Positions 17,050 through 24,723 of a stretch of 64,000 nucleotides of DNA are shown in pieces. Location of the stretch: IMG/VR virus record IMGVR_UViG_3300011261_000048, positions 29,470 to 93,469 of that record; one strand, given 5' to 3'. This stretch comes from a virus. Made by a program: the position numbers and the translations under genes. The notes beneath the pieces were generated by a model. The model ran no database searches, had not been told where the DNA came from, and saw only the letters and a program-made list of their open reading frames with translations. Each line of letters begins with the position of its first letter. Position 1 is the stretch's first letter.

Positions 17050-17107
17050 AACAGTAAATCCTTTCCAGTAGTGAAACTGAAAAGGTAGAGGCATTGTATT
17101 TACTGTT
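17050..17107. ncRNA. Helix-closed structured element, 58 nt
   Basis: AACAGTAAAT (17050-17059) pairs perfectly with ATTTACTGTT (17098-17107). Inside, CCTTTCCAGT / ACTGAAAAGG forms a second hairpin. It lies just downstream of the leftward membrane genes, so the minus strand is the likely RNA. It belongs to the same architectural class as the rightward elements. Confidence 0.5.
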
Positions 17108-17117
17108 AATGAGTTCA

Positions 17118-17579
17118 TTATTTTTTCTTTGTGATGCAAATATACATAATTAATATGTACCACCAAACTTTTTTGAAGAAATCTTTAAATTTATTTACTC
17201 TTCTGCCCTTATCTAATAGTAACCACTTATAAAAAGTATGAAAAGAGAAGTTCCTAACTACTAAAACTAGTATTGCTATATACCAAGTTGTTACTAATCC
17301 TATAGCTACGGCCCATAAAGTTATCTTAAGTCTCTTAAATAAATGCCAAGCATCAGTAAAAGAAACAGGCTTAGTAATCTTAAGTACTAAAATAGACCAC
17401 TTAACTCTACCTGAAGCAGGATCCCTATCCACATATTTAGATAACCATGACACATCTGGGTTCCAGAAGTAGGGGTTTGATCTTTTAAATGTACTTACAG
17501 AGAAGTGATGACTCAAAGTATCCATTATAGCATCACATATTCCTGCTAATGCTATACATATTATTACTGCTACTATCAT
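17118..17579 (-). CDS. Membrane protein (153 aa)
   Basis: Hydrophobic segments near 1-18, 85-110 and 137-149, with a basic loop between. A Trp-rich, membrane-bound protein co-translated with the preceding holin-like gene (ATGA overlap). It may aid lysis or superinfection control. No catalytic motif is seen. Confidence 0.6.
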   Translation of the reverse strand: MIVAVIICIALAGICDAIMDTLSHHFSVSTFKRSNPYFWNPDVSWLSKYVDRDPASGRVKWSILVLKITKPVSFTDAWHLFKRLKITLWAVAIGLVTTWYIAILVLVVRNFSFHTFYKWLLLDKGRRVNKFKDFFKKVWWYILIMYICITKKK

Positions 17580-17848
17580 TCTCCTAAAGATTTAAGTCTT
17601 TTCCAATGCTTAATTACCTGGTAAGCAATTAGAGATAGTATACTTGTACTACCTGCTAGTAATATCCACTTCCAATGCATTTCATGGTAGGCAAATAAGT
17701 CAGGTGCTACTCCTATAAACAGGGTAATACCAATAAACAGGATAAGTAAACCTCCATTCTCTAACTGTAGTAGATGGTCCTTAAAACTGTAGCCATCCCA
17801 TATACCTCCTTTAACAGGGGATAAAAATTCCTTTAATTGCTTTTTCAT
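17576..17848 (-). CDS. Holin-like membrane protein (90 aa)
   Basis: Begins MKKQLKEFLSPVKGG, then two hydrophobic helices (about 33-50 and 59-77) separated by a short polar loop, and a basic tail (KHWKRLKSLGE). Small size and two membrane helices suggest a class II holin. ATG at 17848 is preferred to a TTG at 17875 that lies inside a -7-like box. Confidence 0.55.
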   Translation of the reverse strand: MKKQLKEFLSPVKGGIWDGYSFKDHLLQLENGGLLILFIGITLFIGVAPDLFAYHEMHWKWILLAGSTSILSLIAYQVIKHWKRLKSLGE

Positions 17849-18242
17849 ATTTTCTTTTAATGTTAATACTGACAAAGGTAATAAAACCTAGGGAGTGAGT
17901 ATAATTTTTGGGAAATTTTTAAAATTTTTTTTTGGATTTGGGGATTTCTAAAAAATTTTTTTGGATTTGTAAGTGAGGAGTAACTATTAAAATTGCACCC
18001 CTTCACAATCTTGCGGGTAATACCCCCACCAAAGTCGTAAAAGTGACTTAGTAATTTACAAACTGTTCTTACAGTATTACTAAAGTTGCAATGATGCATA
18101 GCATATAGTGCTCAGAAAGTGTGATACATATACACATCTACACTATGCTCTTGTTGACCCTTTACTTTCTTGGTGTTCTACTGTTGTTGGGAAAATCCTG
18201 ATGACACATACAATTTATATACATAATTAAACACGTAACATT
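17849..18242. other. Divergent control region between leftward and rightward arms
   Basis: No gene. It contains a direct repeat of a T-tract plus GGATTTG (17925-17940 and 17956-17969), very AT-rich sequence suited to melting, and an imperfect hairpin GCATATAGTG...CACTATGC (18101-18148) with an inner GTGT/ACAC stem. It probably holds early rightward promoters, perhaps for the virion RNA polymerase, and could include an origin. Neither is proven. Confidence 0.45.
17873..17880 (-). promoter_or_regulatory. Possible -7 box for the membrane-protein operon
   Basis: TACCTTTG fits TAnnTTTG about 25 bases before the ATG at 17848, but no TTG is found 19-21 bases upstream. Confidence 0.35.
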
Positions 18243-18668
18243 ATGACACATTCAGATGCAGTAGGGATACTTAAATCCAAATCAGTAATTTCACAGGCAG
18301 GTAAATACACAGTTAAGTGTACTAATGTGAATGCTTATGTTAATGGTCAAACCATTGCAATTGCTAACTTCAATGCTATGAACGCATATCAATTTGGAGA
18401 GGCTAAAGACCTTCTTAGAGAGGGTAAATTAGATGATGCTACAAACCAAGGTTTGTCTTTATCTATTAGAGGTAATGATTATATGCCTGCAAAGGGAGAA
18501 ATCGTTGATATTGAGGTTTCTGAAGTAACTCTTAAGAGTGGAGAAACAGCATTGTTGGCTACTTCTTTAGTTGCTAGACAGGCTAAAACTGCAGTAAAAG
18601 CAGACTGGTCAGAGTTTGAGATTGATGCTCCTGTAGCAGAGACTCAAGAAGAGGGAGACATCTCTTAA
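18243..18668 (+). CDS. First rightward early protein (141 aa)
   Basis: A beta-rich protein (KYTVKCTNVNAYVNGQTIAI, then EIVDIEVSEVTLKSGETALL) with an acidic tail (ETQEEGDIS). The acidic C-terminus and likely OB-like strands hint at nucleic-acid-linked function, but no family is recognised. It is the first gene of the rightward arm and has its own terminator, so is probably expressed early and strongly. Confidence 0.6.
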   Translation: MTHSDAVGILKSKSVISQAGKYTVKCTNVNAYVNGQTIAIANFNAMNAYQFGEAKDLLREGKLDDATNQGLSLSIRGNDYMPAKGEIVDIEVSEVTLKSGETALLATSLVARQAKTAVKADWSEFEIDAPVAETQEEGDIS

Positions 18669-18688
18669 TCTAGGATAGAATATAATAA

Positions 18689-18716
18689 GGGGAGCACTTA
18701 GGTGTTCCTCTTTTAT
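18689..18716 (+). terminator. Terminator after first early gene
   Basis: GGGGAGCAC - TTAG - GTGTTCCTC followed by TTTTATTT. Confidence 0.8.
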
Positions 18717-18780
18717 TTGTTCTTAGCATTGTAACTTATAACTGAATCTCAGATAAATTAATCACTAAAAATAAATAAAA

Positions 18781-18954
18781 ATGAAATATTCTAATTACTT
18801 TCTAACAATGATGCTATATGCATTTGTCTTCTTAATAGTATCCTTTGTTGCTTTTTATGCAAAAGAGAGTACTACTTCAGCAATATTTGCTGTTGCTACG
18901 TTTACTACGTGGTTTGCAGGCATTATGGCTCCTAAAGAGGAGAAGTATAAATAA
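18781..18954 (+). CDS. Small membrane protein (57 aa)
   Basis: MKYSNYFLTMMLYAFVFLIV... Two hydrophobic helices (about 7-22 and 29-47) and a charged end (KEEKYK). Possible superinfection or membrane-modifying peptide. Not recognised. Confidence 0.6.
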   Translation: MKYSNYFLTMMLYAFVFLIVSFVAFYAKESTTSAIFAVATFTTWFAGIMAPKEEKYK

Positions 18955-18976
18955 TAACCCTAAAAAATCAATCATT

Positions 18977-19042
18977 ATGAATTTAGTATTTGTAGATGGT
19001 GTTTATACAGTAAGAGAATGGACTGTAAACACTAACAGTTAA
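18977..19042 (+). CDS. Possible 21-aa peptide
   Basis: MNLVFVDGVYTVREWTVNTN plus Ser, then stop. It sits in the same leader context as neighbours and is followed by a terminator. Very short, so uncertain. Confidence 0.3.
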   Translation: MNLVFVDGVYTVREWTVNTNS

Positions 19043-19048
19043 TAAATT

Positions 19049-19087
19049 AAGAGTTGCGTATATATTACGTGACTCTTTCTTTTTCTT
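19049..19087 (+). terminator. Terminator
   Basis: AAGAGT-tgCGT...ACGtg-ACTCTT followed by a T-rich run. Confidence 0.7.
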
Positions 19088-19137
19088 AAATGACGTAACA
19101 TACATACCAAACTAAATTCTATTAAAACTATAATACT

Positions 19138-19374
19138 ATGAACAATTTAAATAACGTAACATCTATACCAAACTCTGTTTCAAAACAGCAGGCTAGAAGA
19201 CAACAGTATGTAAATACTACTACTTTTGATGTAGTTTGGATTGTTGATGGTAGATGTAGAGAAGTAATTAGAAGAAATACTCTTAGACCTATAGCAATAT
19301 GGGAAAAGAAGAAAGCAGAGAATAGAAATTATACTACTGGGAAAGTCCTAGTTGTACCTAATGGAACTTATTAA
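19138..19374 (+). CDS. Small basic protein (78 aa)
   Basis: A Gln/Arg-rich helix (SKQQARRQQYVN) and a beta part (TFDVVWIVDGRCREVIRRNT). Basic, perhaps nucleic-acid binding. Downstream, AAAATGGG (about 19379) and CCCCATTTT (about 19427) form a long-range pair that may end the transcript. Confidence 0.55.
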   Translation: MNNLNNVTSIPNSVSKQQARRQQYVNTTTFDVVWIVDGRCREVIRRNTLRPIAIWEKKKAENRNYTTGKVLVVPNGTY

Positions 19375-19508
19375 TAATAAAATGGGAAGTTTGTGAAAGT
19401 TTTTAAGATAATGTGAATGTTACCTTATAAACATCACCCCATTTTCCCCCAAATTTAACCCTATGTAAAGTACAAGGGATATAAATATTATACCTAAAAC
19501 TTAACATT

Positions 19509-19676
19509 ATGAGTACAGATAAACCATCATTAGAAGATGAGATAGCAGTAACTTATCTCTATAAAAACTTCCCTACTTTTCCTATGACTACTTATATGCC
19601 ATCAAATACTTTTAACAAAAAGAAGTTTAATGCTACTTGTACTAAGAATAGGAAGAAACGTAAGAAGAAGAAATAA
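19509..19676 (+). CDS. Small Lys-rich protein (55 aa)
   Basis: MSTDKPSLEDEIAVTYLYKN... ends in RKKRKKKK. A strongly basic tail after an acidic head suggests nucleic-acid or membrane contact. No family recognised. Confidence 0.55.
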   Translation: MSTDKPSLEDEIAVTYLYKNFPTFPMTTYMPSNTFNKKKFNATCTKNRKKRKKKK

Positions 19677-19697
19677 TTAACCTTAAAAATAACTAAA

Positions 19698-19958
19698 ATG
19701 AAAAAGAAAATAAAATACTGTGTAACTATTACACATAAGCAATTAAGAAAGTCATTAGCCTGGATTACAGGTATGGGATCATCTATATTAATAAAGGATA
19801 TGGAGGATACACATCTAATAAATACAGTTCTTTATCTTAACAAGAAAAGAGATGACTTAGAACTGTATAACCTACCAATGGTACAAGTCAATGATAAGTT
19901 GATTACAGAATGGATTGATATCTTAGACAATGAGATAACATTTAGAAAACTTAAATAA
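19698..19958 (+). CDS. Small protein of unknown function (86 aa)
   Basis: A basic start (MKKKIKYCVTITHKQLRK) followed by alternating strands and helices. It is the last gene before the first noncoding RNA array. No family recognised. Confidence 0.55.
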   Translation: MKKKIKYCVTITHKQLRKSLAWITGMGSSILIKDMEDTHLINTVLYLNKKRDDLELYNLPMVQVNDKLITEWIDILDNEITFRKLK

Positions 19959-19960
19959 TA

Positions 19961-20088
19961 TTAACTTCTATCCAATAGGAATATGTCCACTATAAATTAG
20001 CAACTGAAGGCACAAGTAATGTGGTAGCTATTAAATGTAACGTGTCCGCATTGACAGATGCCAAGGATATGAACCTTGTAGAAGTTAA
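19961..20088 (+). ncRNA. Helix-closed RNA, 128 nt
   Basis: TTAACTTCTA pairs with TAGAAGTTAA over 10 bp. Inside, AAGG-ATATGAA-CCTT and other stems are possible. No open frame. Confidence 0.5.
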
Positions 20089-20095
20089 ACTTATT

Positions 20096-20200
20096 AAACT
20101 CTCATCCAATTGCAGGGATGGTCTATTCAATGGTATTATACAGAACAGTATAATGTTAGACATCAGTTAAAAGTCAAGGGCTAAGCAACCTTGTGAGGGT
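20096..20200 (+). ncRNA. Hairpin-rich noncoding stretch
   Basis: Successive hairpins: CATCC/GGATG, TCTA...ATTATAC-agaaca-GTATAAT...TAGA (a nested stem near 20122-20160), and CAAGG/CCTTG (20174-20192). It may be part of the preceding or following RNA. Confidence 0.4.
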
Positions 20201-20212
20201 TTATATTTTATT

Positions 20213-20264
20213 AACCATAGTAAAAAAATTAAAGATAGTTGGGCAGACAACCTGCACTATGGTT
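20213..20264 (+). ncRNA. Helix-closed RNA, 52 nt, possible pseudoknot
   Basis: AACCATAGT pairs with ACTATGGTT (9 bp). Inside, GTTG-GGCAG-A-CAAC-CTGC can form two interleaved stems, GTTG/CAAC and GCAG/CTGC. A TTATATTTTATTAA tail follows. Confidence 0.5.
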
Positions 20265-20272
20265 ATATTTTA

Positions 20273-20378
20273 TTAAGAACCTTGCTCCAGTGAAGTAGAC
20301 GTAAAACTCTACCTGATGTGTGATGCTTGAGATGTAGACGGTGTACAACGTTGAAATCAAAGAGTAGCAGGTTCTTAA
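20273..20378 (+). ncRNA. Helix-closed RNA, 106 nt (motif family member)
   Basis: TTAAGAACC-t-TGCT pairs with AGCA-GGTTCTTAA (13 bp with one bulge). The interior has CAGTGAAGTAGACGT, also seen in the element at 25301, and GTGATGC, shared with 24175 and 24513. Confidence 0.6.
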
Positions 20379-20387
20379 CTTACTAAT

Positions 20388-20440
20388 CACACCACTCCCA
20401 GTTAATGATGGGTCCACAAATAGTATAGTTTGGTGGTGTG
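20388..20440 (+). ncRNA. Helix-closed RNA, 53 nt
   Basis: CACACCAC pairs with GTGGTGTG (8 bp). A TTTATTTAT tail follows. Confidence 0.5.
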
Positions 20441-20452
20441 TTTATTTATATC

Positions 20453-20526
20453 CCATCAAAGCCTCTTGTAGGTTAACCGATGCGTCAAAATAATACGACA
20501 GAGTAAGTTTAAATCTTACTGATGGA
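20453..20526 (+). ncRNA. tRNA-like RNA, 74 nt
   Basis: CCATCA pairs with TGATGG at the ends. Next to the 3' strand is a T-arm-like hairpin GTAAG-TTTAAAT-CTTAC. AGCC/GGTT could be a D-like stem, but no normal 5-bp/7-nt anticodon arm can be drawn. It may be a degenerate or non-canonical tRNA-like RNA. Confidence 0.45.
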
Positions 20527-20748
20527 ACACGTGATTGCTAATAACAATCTAGTACAACTCTGTACGATGAGAAAAGGGAGTAATTACCTTATGAGTTGCC
20601 TAGTAGTATAGGTTGTATACTACAGGATATGAATCCTAGTTTGAGAGACTGAATCTTAGTTCTAACTACAATAAAATATACGTAAGAAACCATGCAATTG
20701 AGTAGGTGGAGTATAGTAGGACAGCAGTAATGTTGAACGATTTTTTTA
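20527..20748 (+). ncRNA. Structured noncoding stretch ending in a T run
   Basis: CTAG-ta-CAACTC (20549-) pairs with GAGTTG-c-CTAG (20593-20603). TAGTATA/TATACTA and AGGAT/ATCCT hairpins follow. The stretch ends with seven Ts at 20741. No open frame. Confidence 0.4.
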
Positions 20749-20768
20749 ATTAACCTTAAAACAATAAT

Positions 20769-21128
20769 ATGAAAGATAATAAAATCATAGTAGTAGGTGC
20801 AGATAATACTGGCCGTACTACATTAACAAAGAAAGAACATAATGATATTATACTTATAGGTGCAGACAACACTATAGAAGTAAATGGTGTAATATATAAA
20901 AGGAGAGCAAGCAAAGCGAGTACACCAATGTCACGAAGAGTTTCAAGTATAATGATGATGGCACAAATGTTTGGAGAAACTACTTATAGTACAAAGAAAC
21001 AAAGACAAAGACCTAATGTAATAATAGAAAAAGAGTTTGCTTTAATACAGCAAAAGAAATCTAACCTATCAAAAAGTGATAGAGATTGGGTAGAACATAT
21101 GTTTCATATGCAGTACGATAAACTATGA
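20769..21128 (+). CDS. Small protein with repeated VGADNT motif (119 aa)
   Basis: VVGADNTGRTTLTKKEHNDI and LIGADNTIEVNG form an internal repeat. A basic, Met-rich middle follows. No family recognised. It is the first of a tight run of small genes. Confidence 0.55.
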   Translation: MKDNKIIVVGADNTGRTTLTKKEHNDIILIGADNTIEVNGVIYKRRASKASTPMSRRVSSIMMMAQMFGETTYSTKKQRQRPNVIIEKEFALIQQKKSNLSKSDRDWVEHMFHMQYDKL

Positions 21129-21508
21129 AAAACGTAACAGATATACCGTACAAAGTATTATATGTAGAACAATGTAAATTAGCAGGTTATCCTATAGGTA
21201 TGTCATTATATAAAGATATAATTAATGAGTATCCAGAGTATTTTCCTATAGAAGCAGAACATAGTAGGAAATGGGCGTTAATACCTGAAGAAGTACATAA
21301 ACAGTACAATAAAGAGTATTTAGAAGTATATAATAACTATATGAGTAATTTACCACATGAAGGTAAAGGTATAATGTATTTTATACGAAATCCGAAAGAC
21401 TATACTGAATGGAGTAAAGCATATAATGATGCAATAGAGAAATCAAAACCTCATTTAGATGCTATATATAAAAAACATTATAGTAAATATAATATTACAC
21501 TAACATAA
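21125..21508 (+). CDS. Small protein (127 aa)
   Basis: A Tyr/Lys/Glu-rich helical protein whose ATG overlaps the stop of the preceding gene (ATGA). No family recognised. Confidence 0.55.
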   Translation: MKNVTDIPYKVLYVEQCKLAGYPIGMSLYKDIINEYPEYFPIEAEHSRKWALIPEEVHKQYNKEYLEVYNNYMSNLPHEGKGIMYFIRNPKDYTEWSKAYNDAIEKSKPHLDAIYKKHYSKYNITLT

Positions 21509-21523
21509 CTAAAACTAAATAAT

Positions 21524-21721
21524 ATGGAAATATGGGATAGTAAACAAGGGAAGTTTATTCCTAGACCTAAAGAAATAGATGACTTCTTAAAGGATATAGA
21601 TGAAGTATGTAAGAAACATAATTTATCTATAAGCCATGAAGATGGTCATGGTGCTTTTGAAATAGAAAAATATGATAAGCAGAATATAATTTGGTTAAAT
21701 AACGCACTTAAAAGATATTGA
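21524..21721 (+). CDS. Small protein (65 aa)
   Basis: MEIWDSKQGKFIPRPKEIDD... charged, alpha/beta. It ends one base before the next ATG. No family recognised. Confidence 0.55.
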   Translation: MEIWDSKQGKFIPRPKEIDDFLKDIDEVCKKHNLSISHEDGHGAFEIEKYDKQNIIWLNNALKRY

Positions 21722-21722
21722 C

Positions 21723-22094
21723 ATGAAAGAGCAACTAATAACAATTGAAACAGCTAAGTTAGCTAAAGAGAAAGGGTTTGATATACCACTACGTAGTCAA
21801 TACTATGAAAAAGGAAAAATAACTCAAGATATAACTGATGGTCAAAAATTAAGAGGAGGTAATTTTTATGCTGTAAACACTCAATCACTACTACAAAAAT
21901 GGTTACGGGAAAAATATAGTTTTGAAATAAATATCCATAGTTTTGAAACATGTGGTTGGTGGTACTATATTGGTTACATTGGCAACAATGCTAGTGAGAT
22001 AGACTCTTCAGAACATGAATGGTGGTTTGCAGATTATGAAGAAGCCCTAGAAGAAGGATTACAAGAAGCGTTAAAATTAATTAGTAATGAGTAG
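21723..22094 (+). CDS. Bacteroides-phage-type conserved protein (123 aa)
   Basis: The pattern of an N-terminal ETAKLAKEKGFDIP, a central LLQKWLREK and C-terminal YEEALEEGLQEALKLI is shared with the protein at 25649, so the two are paralogues. Proteins of this build are common in Bacteroides phages as I recall. Function unknown. Confidence 0.6.
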   Translation: MKEQLITIETAKLAKEKGFDIPLRSQYYEKGKITQDITDGQKLRGGNFYAVNTQSLLQKWLREKYSFEINIHSFETCGWWYYIGYIGNNASEIDSSEHEWWFADYEEALEEGLQEALKLISNE

Positions 22095-22335
22095 ACAGTT
22101 AGTAATGTACACAGGTGCAGGAGGTATTAAAATGTATATTAAATCATTTTTAATTGAAATGGGTAGTGTGGATGTTACTGATAAAATGGTAAATACTATT
22201 TATAATCAAATTAAGTACTACCCTGAAACAGCCGCTTTCTTTGGTGTTACTGTATCTAGGACTTTTAAACTACCTAGAAAGAAGAAAAAGAAGTATAAAC
22301 AATTAAAACTAAACGAAAATGAAAGAAGGAGATAA
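22087..22335 (+). CDS. Small basic protein (82 aa)
   Basis: Starts inside the previous gene's last codons. Ends with KLPRKKKKKYKQLKLNENER, a very basic tail. No family recognised. Confidence 0.5.
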   Translation: MSRQLVMYTGAGGIKMYIKSFLIEMGSVDVTDKMVNTIYNQIKYYPETAAFFGVTVSRTFKLPRKKKKKYKQLKLNENERRR

Positions 22336-22561
22336 AATAATATGGAATTCTGGATTTGGATATGAACTAGGTACATATATTTCAGATAAAGGAGTAATGT
22401 ATGATACAGTACTAATTAATTTAGAAACAGGTGTAGCACAAGGGAAATTAAGTGTACCTATACATCAGATAATACCTAGAAGTAAGAAAGCATTAGAGAT
22501 AATGCTACGTGAGTATCCTAGAGTACAAGTAAGTAAAACAATAACAACATTAACACATTAA
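22319..22561 (+). CDS. Small protein (80 aa)
   Basis: MKEGDKIIWNSGFGYELGTY then beta strands, an SH3-like or KOW-like barrel pattern. Overlaps the upstream gene by 17 bases. Function unknown. Confidence 0.5.
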   Translation: MKEGDKIIWNSGFGYELGTYISDKGVMYDTVLINLETGVAQGKLSVPIHQIIPRSKKALEIMLREYPRVQVSKTITTLTH

Positions 22562-22583
22562 CAAACACTTAAAAATTAAAATT

Positions 22584-22817
22584 ATGAAATTATTACTATC
22601 AATACTATTAAGTATCTTATTGAGCAGCTGTCTTAAAAGTAATGAATATATGGATGCTGCAGAATTTTATAAAGTTTCTAAAGGGTGTATTGTTACAGGA
22701 GACTCTCCAGAAACTACTTTTATGCATCGAAGAATAACAGTAAAAACTACTACAGATGAATTTTTAACCTATATAGGTGAAGAATTATATTATGAAGTAG
22801 GAGATACTATAAAATAA
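22584..22817 (+). CDS. Small phage lipoprotein (77 aa)
   Basis: A hydrophobic signal (MKLLLSILLSILLSSC) with lipobox LLSSC, so Cys16 should be lipidated by the host. Phage lipoproteins often block superinfection or receptors; here that is only a possibility. Confidence 0.65.
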   Translation: MKLLLSILLSILLSSCLKSNEYMDAAEFYKVSKGCIVTGDSPETTFMHRRITVKTTTDEFLTYIGEELYYEVGDTIK

Positions 22818-22822
22818 TTACT

Positions 22823-23059
22823 ATGGGGAAATTAATGGATAGGTTAGAAAAACAACTAACTACAGAAAATAAGAAAGATGCAGAAGAATGTATAGAGATA
22901 TATAATTGGATTAAATCTACTGATAAAGATGGAAGAGTTTGGTCTAGTAGATGGGAGCCTTTAACAAATGTTAGATTTATTGGAACATACCCTAGTACAA
23001 GAATTTATAACCTTAATATTACTGGTAAAGCACTTCTAAAAGAACTAAGAACAGATTAA
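22823..23059 (+). CDS. Small protein (78 aa)
   Basis: A charged helix then VWSSRWEPLTNVRFIGTYPS. No family recognised. It ends just before the 347-nt RNA candidate. Confidence 0.5.
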   Translation: MGKLMDRLEKQLTTENKKDAEECIEIYNWIKSTDKDGRVWSSRWEPLTNVRFIGTYPSTRIYNLNITGKALLKELRTD

Positions 23060-23063
23060 TAAT

Positions 23064-23410
23064 TTAAAAGTATAGGTTAAACCCTCATTAGGAGGGGGAC
23101 AGCAAATTAATTGAAAGAAAATAATATAATATTACCTATTGGGCCGATACTAAGGCTATAGTATGTTGAGATCATAACTACTGTTCTAAAAAGTGGTAAG
23201 TGTAGGAACTTATCAACTGACATGTGACTCTTAACTGAGAGCATGAGTGCAAGGCACACTAATATAATAAGCCTCTGAACAGGTACTTAAACAAGAAGTA
23301 ATAATATAGTATTTTTGGTGTGTGTATTCCACTACTAATTAAGGGATTTGTTTTACCGCCTGGAGCAATATGCTCAGTAGAAGGGTGTGAATAAGTGCTT
23401 ATACTTTTAA
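23064..23410 (+). ncRNA. Large helix-closed RNA, 347 nt
   Basis: TTAAAAGTATA (23064-23074) pairs perfectly with TATACTTTTAA (23400-23410). Internal hairpins include CCTC-attag-GAGG (near 23083) and GAGC-AATAT-GCTC (near 23363). No open frame over the whole stretch. The size recalls RNase P RNA, but its conserved sequences are absent. Confidence 0.55.
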
Positions 23411-23452
23411 GTTATTATATTTAAATAATTATAAACCCAAAAAATCAAAACA

Positions 23453-23842
23453 ATGAAAAATCTAATTTTAACAGTAATATGTATTCTAGTGAGTACAGTT
23501 ACATTTGCAGGAGAACCAAAAAAAGATAAAGACAATACCTTTGAAATATCAGGGTACTTCTTAAAGAATAGTAATATCTCTTATGAAGTATATGAAGTAA
23601 CTAGTGACTCTTGGGAGTTGATAGAAAGTGGTAAAGGTATGAAACACTACAAGGTAGAGTTGGAGACTAACCATACATATGTAGTAATATTTAAGAAAGA
23701 TGAGAAACAGAAGCTATTATTTGTTGATGTTCAAGTTCCTTCTTATATTGATATAGATGTAGACTTTAAATATTTACAGGATGCTACTTTAAAATACACT
23801 ACTGATATGGAGGAGTATAAAGTAGCATTAATAAAGAAATAG
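23453..23842 (+). CDS. Secreted/periplasmic protein (129 aa)
   Basis: A Sec-type signal peptide (MKNLILTVICILVSTVTFAG, cleavage after about residue 19) followed by a beta-rich body like small periplasmic domains. No lipobox Cys. A cell-envelope role is inferred; the target is unknown. Confidence 0.65.
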   Translation: MKNLILTVICILVSTVTFAGEPKKDKDNTFEISGYFLKNSNISYEVYEVTSDSWELIESGKGMKHYKVELETNHTYVVIFKKDEKQKLLFVDVQVPSYIDIDVDFKYLQDATLKYTTDMEEYKVALIKK

Positions 23843-23919
23843 TAATATTATTTATGTTTTTACACGGAGGCCTTGTGTAATGTAATTAGCTTAAGCCTTA
23901 GGTACCATAAATTAGAATT

Positions 23920-23993
23920 AAATAGTGCCACGCTTCCCATGGTTTAAAGTACAAGGATAATGAAGGAAATAATACGTTCCCTAAGCACTATTT
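23920..23993 (+). ncRNA. Helix-closed RNA, 74 nt
   Basis: AAATAGTGC pairs with GCACTATTT (9 bp), followed by ATTTATTAACTAAAA before the next ATG. A separate hairpin TTACAC/GTGTAA (23860-23880) lies upstream. Confidence 0.55.
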
Positions 23994-24017
23994 ATTTATT
24001 AACTAAAATTAAAAAAT

Positions 24018-24170
24018 ATGCCAGATATAACAATGTGTAGGAATACTAAATGTATTCTAAAAGAGAAATGCTATAGATTTAAAGCAAAACCCAATCCACA
24101 TAGACAATCTTATAGTAGTTTTACTCCTGATAAAAGGGATAGATGTGATGGATTTGTAAAGATTGAATAA
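24018..24170 (+). CDS. Small Cys-rich protein (50 aa)
   Basis: MPDITMCRNTKCILKEKCYR with cysteines at 7, 12 and 18 and a fourth near 44 (RDRCDGF). Four spaced cysteines suggest zinc binding. The protein lies between two RNA elements with leader sequences like its neighbours. Confidence 0.6.
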   Translation: MPDITMCRNTKCILKEKCYRFKAKPNPHRQSYSSFTPDKRDRCDGFVKIE

Positions 24171-24174
24171 ATTA

Positions 24175-24387
24175 AGACTCTCTGATTAAAGATAAACGTA
24201 TCATAACACACCTCTCATTGTGAAGTACGCCAGTAGTAGTATAAACTGTATCAGCAGTTGTGTTTATTGTAGATGTAATAGGTAAAGGTGTAGATATAAC
24301 ACCCCACTTAAAGTGATGCAGGTTCCCATATAAGTGAACTCGACTACAAGAAACTATTACCCCACTGAAATTTGGGCAGAGAGTTTT
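24175..24387 (+). ncRNA. Helix-closed RNA, 213 nt (motif family member)
   Basis: ACTCTCTG (24177-24184) pairs with CAGAGAGT (24377-24384). Inner stems include AACACA/TGTGTT and GGTGT-agatata-ACACC. It contains GTGATGC and TTGTGTTTATTGTAG, the latter matching GTTGTTTATTGTA in the element at 25301. Confidence 0.6.
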
Positions 24388-24420
24388 ATTATTAAAAGAA
24401 AAGACTAAACATTGAATCTT

Positions 24421-24487
24421 TGTGAATGAGAGAAGTCATAAAAATAGGAAAGATACCAAGACTTTTGATGGTAGATGCTTATTCACA
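24421..24487 (+). ncRNA. Helix-closed RNA, 67 nt
   Basis: TGTGAAT pairs with ATTCACA (7 bp, acceptor-like). No T arm of normal sequence. Confidence 0.4.
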
Positions 24488-24512
24488 TAAAGATACTAGC
24501 AGTAATGTTAGA

Positions 24513-24618
24513 TGTGTTGTCACCTTGAGAAAGTGATGCGAGCCATAAGTATATAGAAGCAAGTTAAAGGGATTCGACACTTAATCTTTGAACTTATGAG
24601 CTGGCTTTCCACAACACA
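24513..24618 (+). ncRNA. Helix-closed RNA, 106 nt (motif family member)
   Basis: TGTGTTGT pairs with ACAACACA. Inside, GAGCCATAAG pairs loosely with CTTATGAGCTGGC. It carries AAAGTGATGCGAGCC, related to AAAGTGATGCAGGTT in the 24175 element. Confidence 0.55.
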
Positions 24619-24634
24619 AATGAGTTCTCAGCTA

Positions 24635-24711
24635 GTAGTTAAGGGGCTGGACACAGCATTTAGGCTGGTATAAACCTATCTAAAATGTGCATTAACAAGG
24701 TGATTAACTAC
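24635..24711 (+). ncRNA. Helix-closed RNA, 77 nt
   Basis: GTAGTTAA pairs with TTAACTAC (8 bp). Inner hairpin TAGG...CCTA (24661-24678) extended by GCA/TGC. Confidence 0.5.
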
Positions 24712-24723
24712 GTGGACCCTACT

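Noticed and set aside
17863-18099. A 78-codon frame on the minus strand in the divergent region
   Set aside because: Low-complexity product over T-tract repeats, overlaps the holin-like gene leader, and no plausible start signal.
18845-19042. A 65-codon plus-strand frame
   Set aside because: It overlaps the better 57-aa membrane protein in another frame and has a Leu/Arg-repeat product typical of a shadow frame.
23064-23410. RNase P RNA
   Set aside because: Size and closing helix fit, but the conserved GAGGAAAGTCC and ACAGAA regions are not present.
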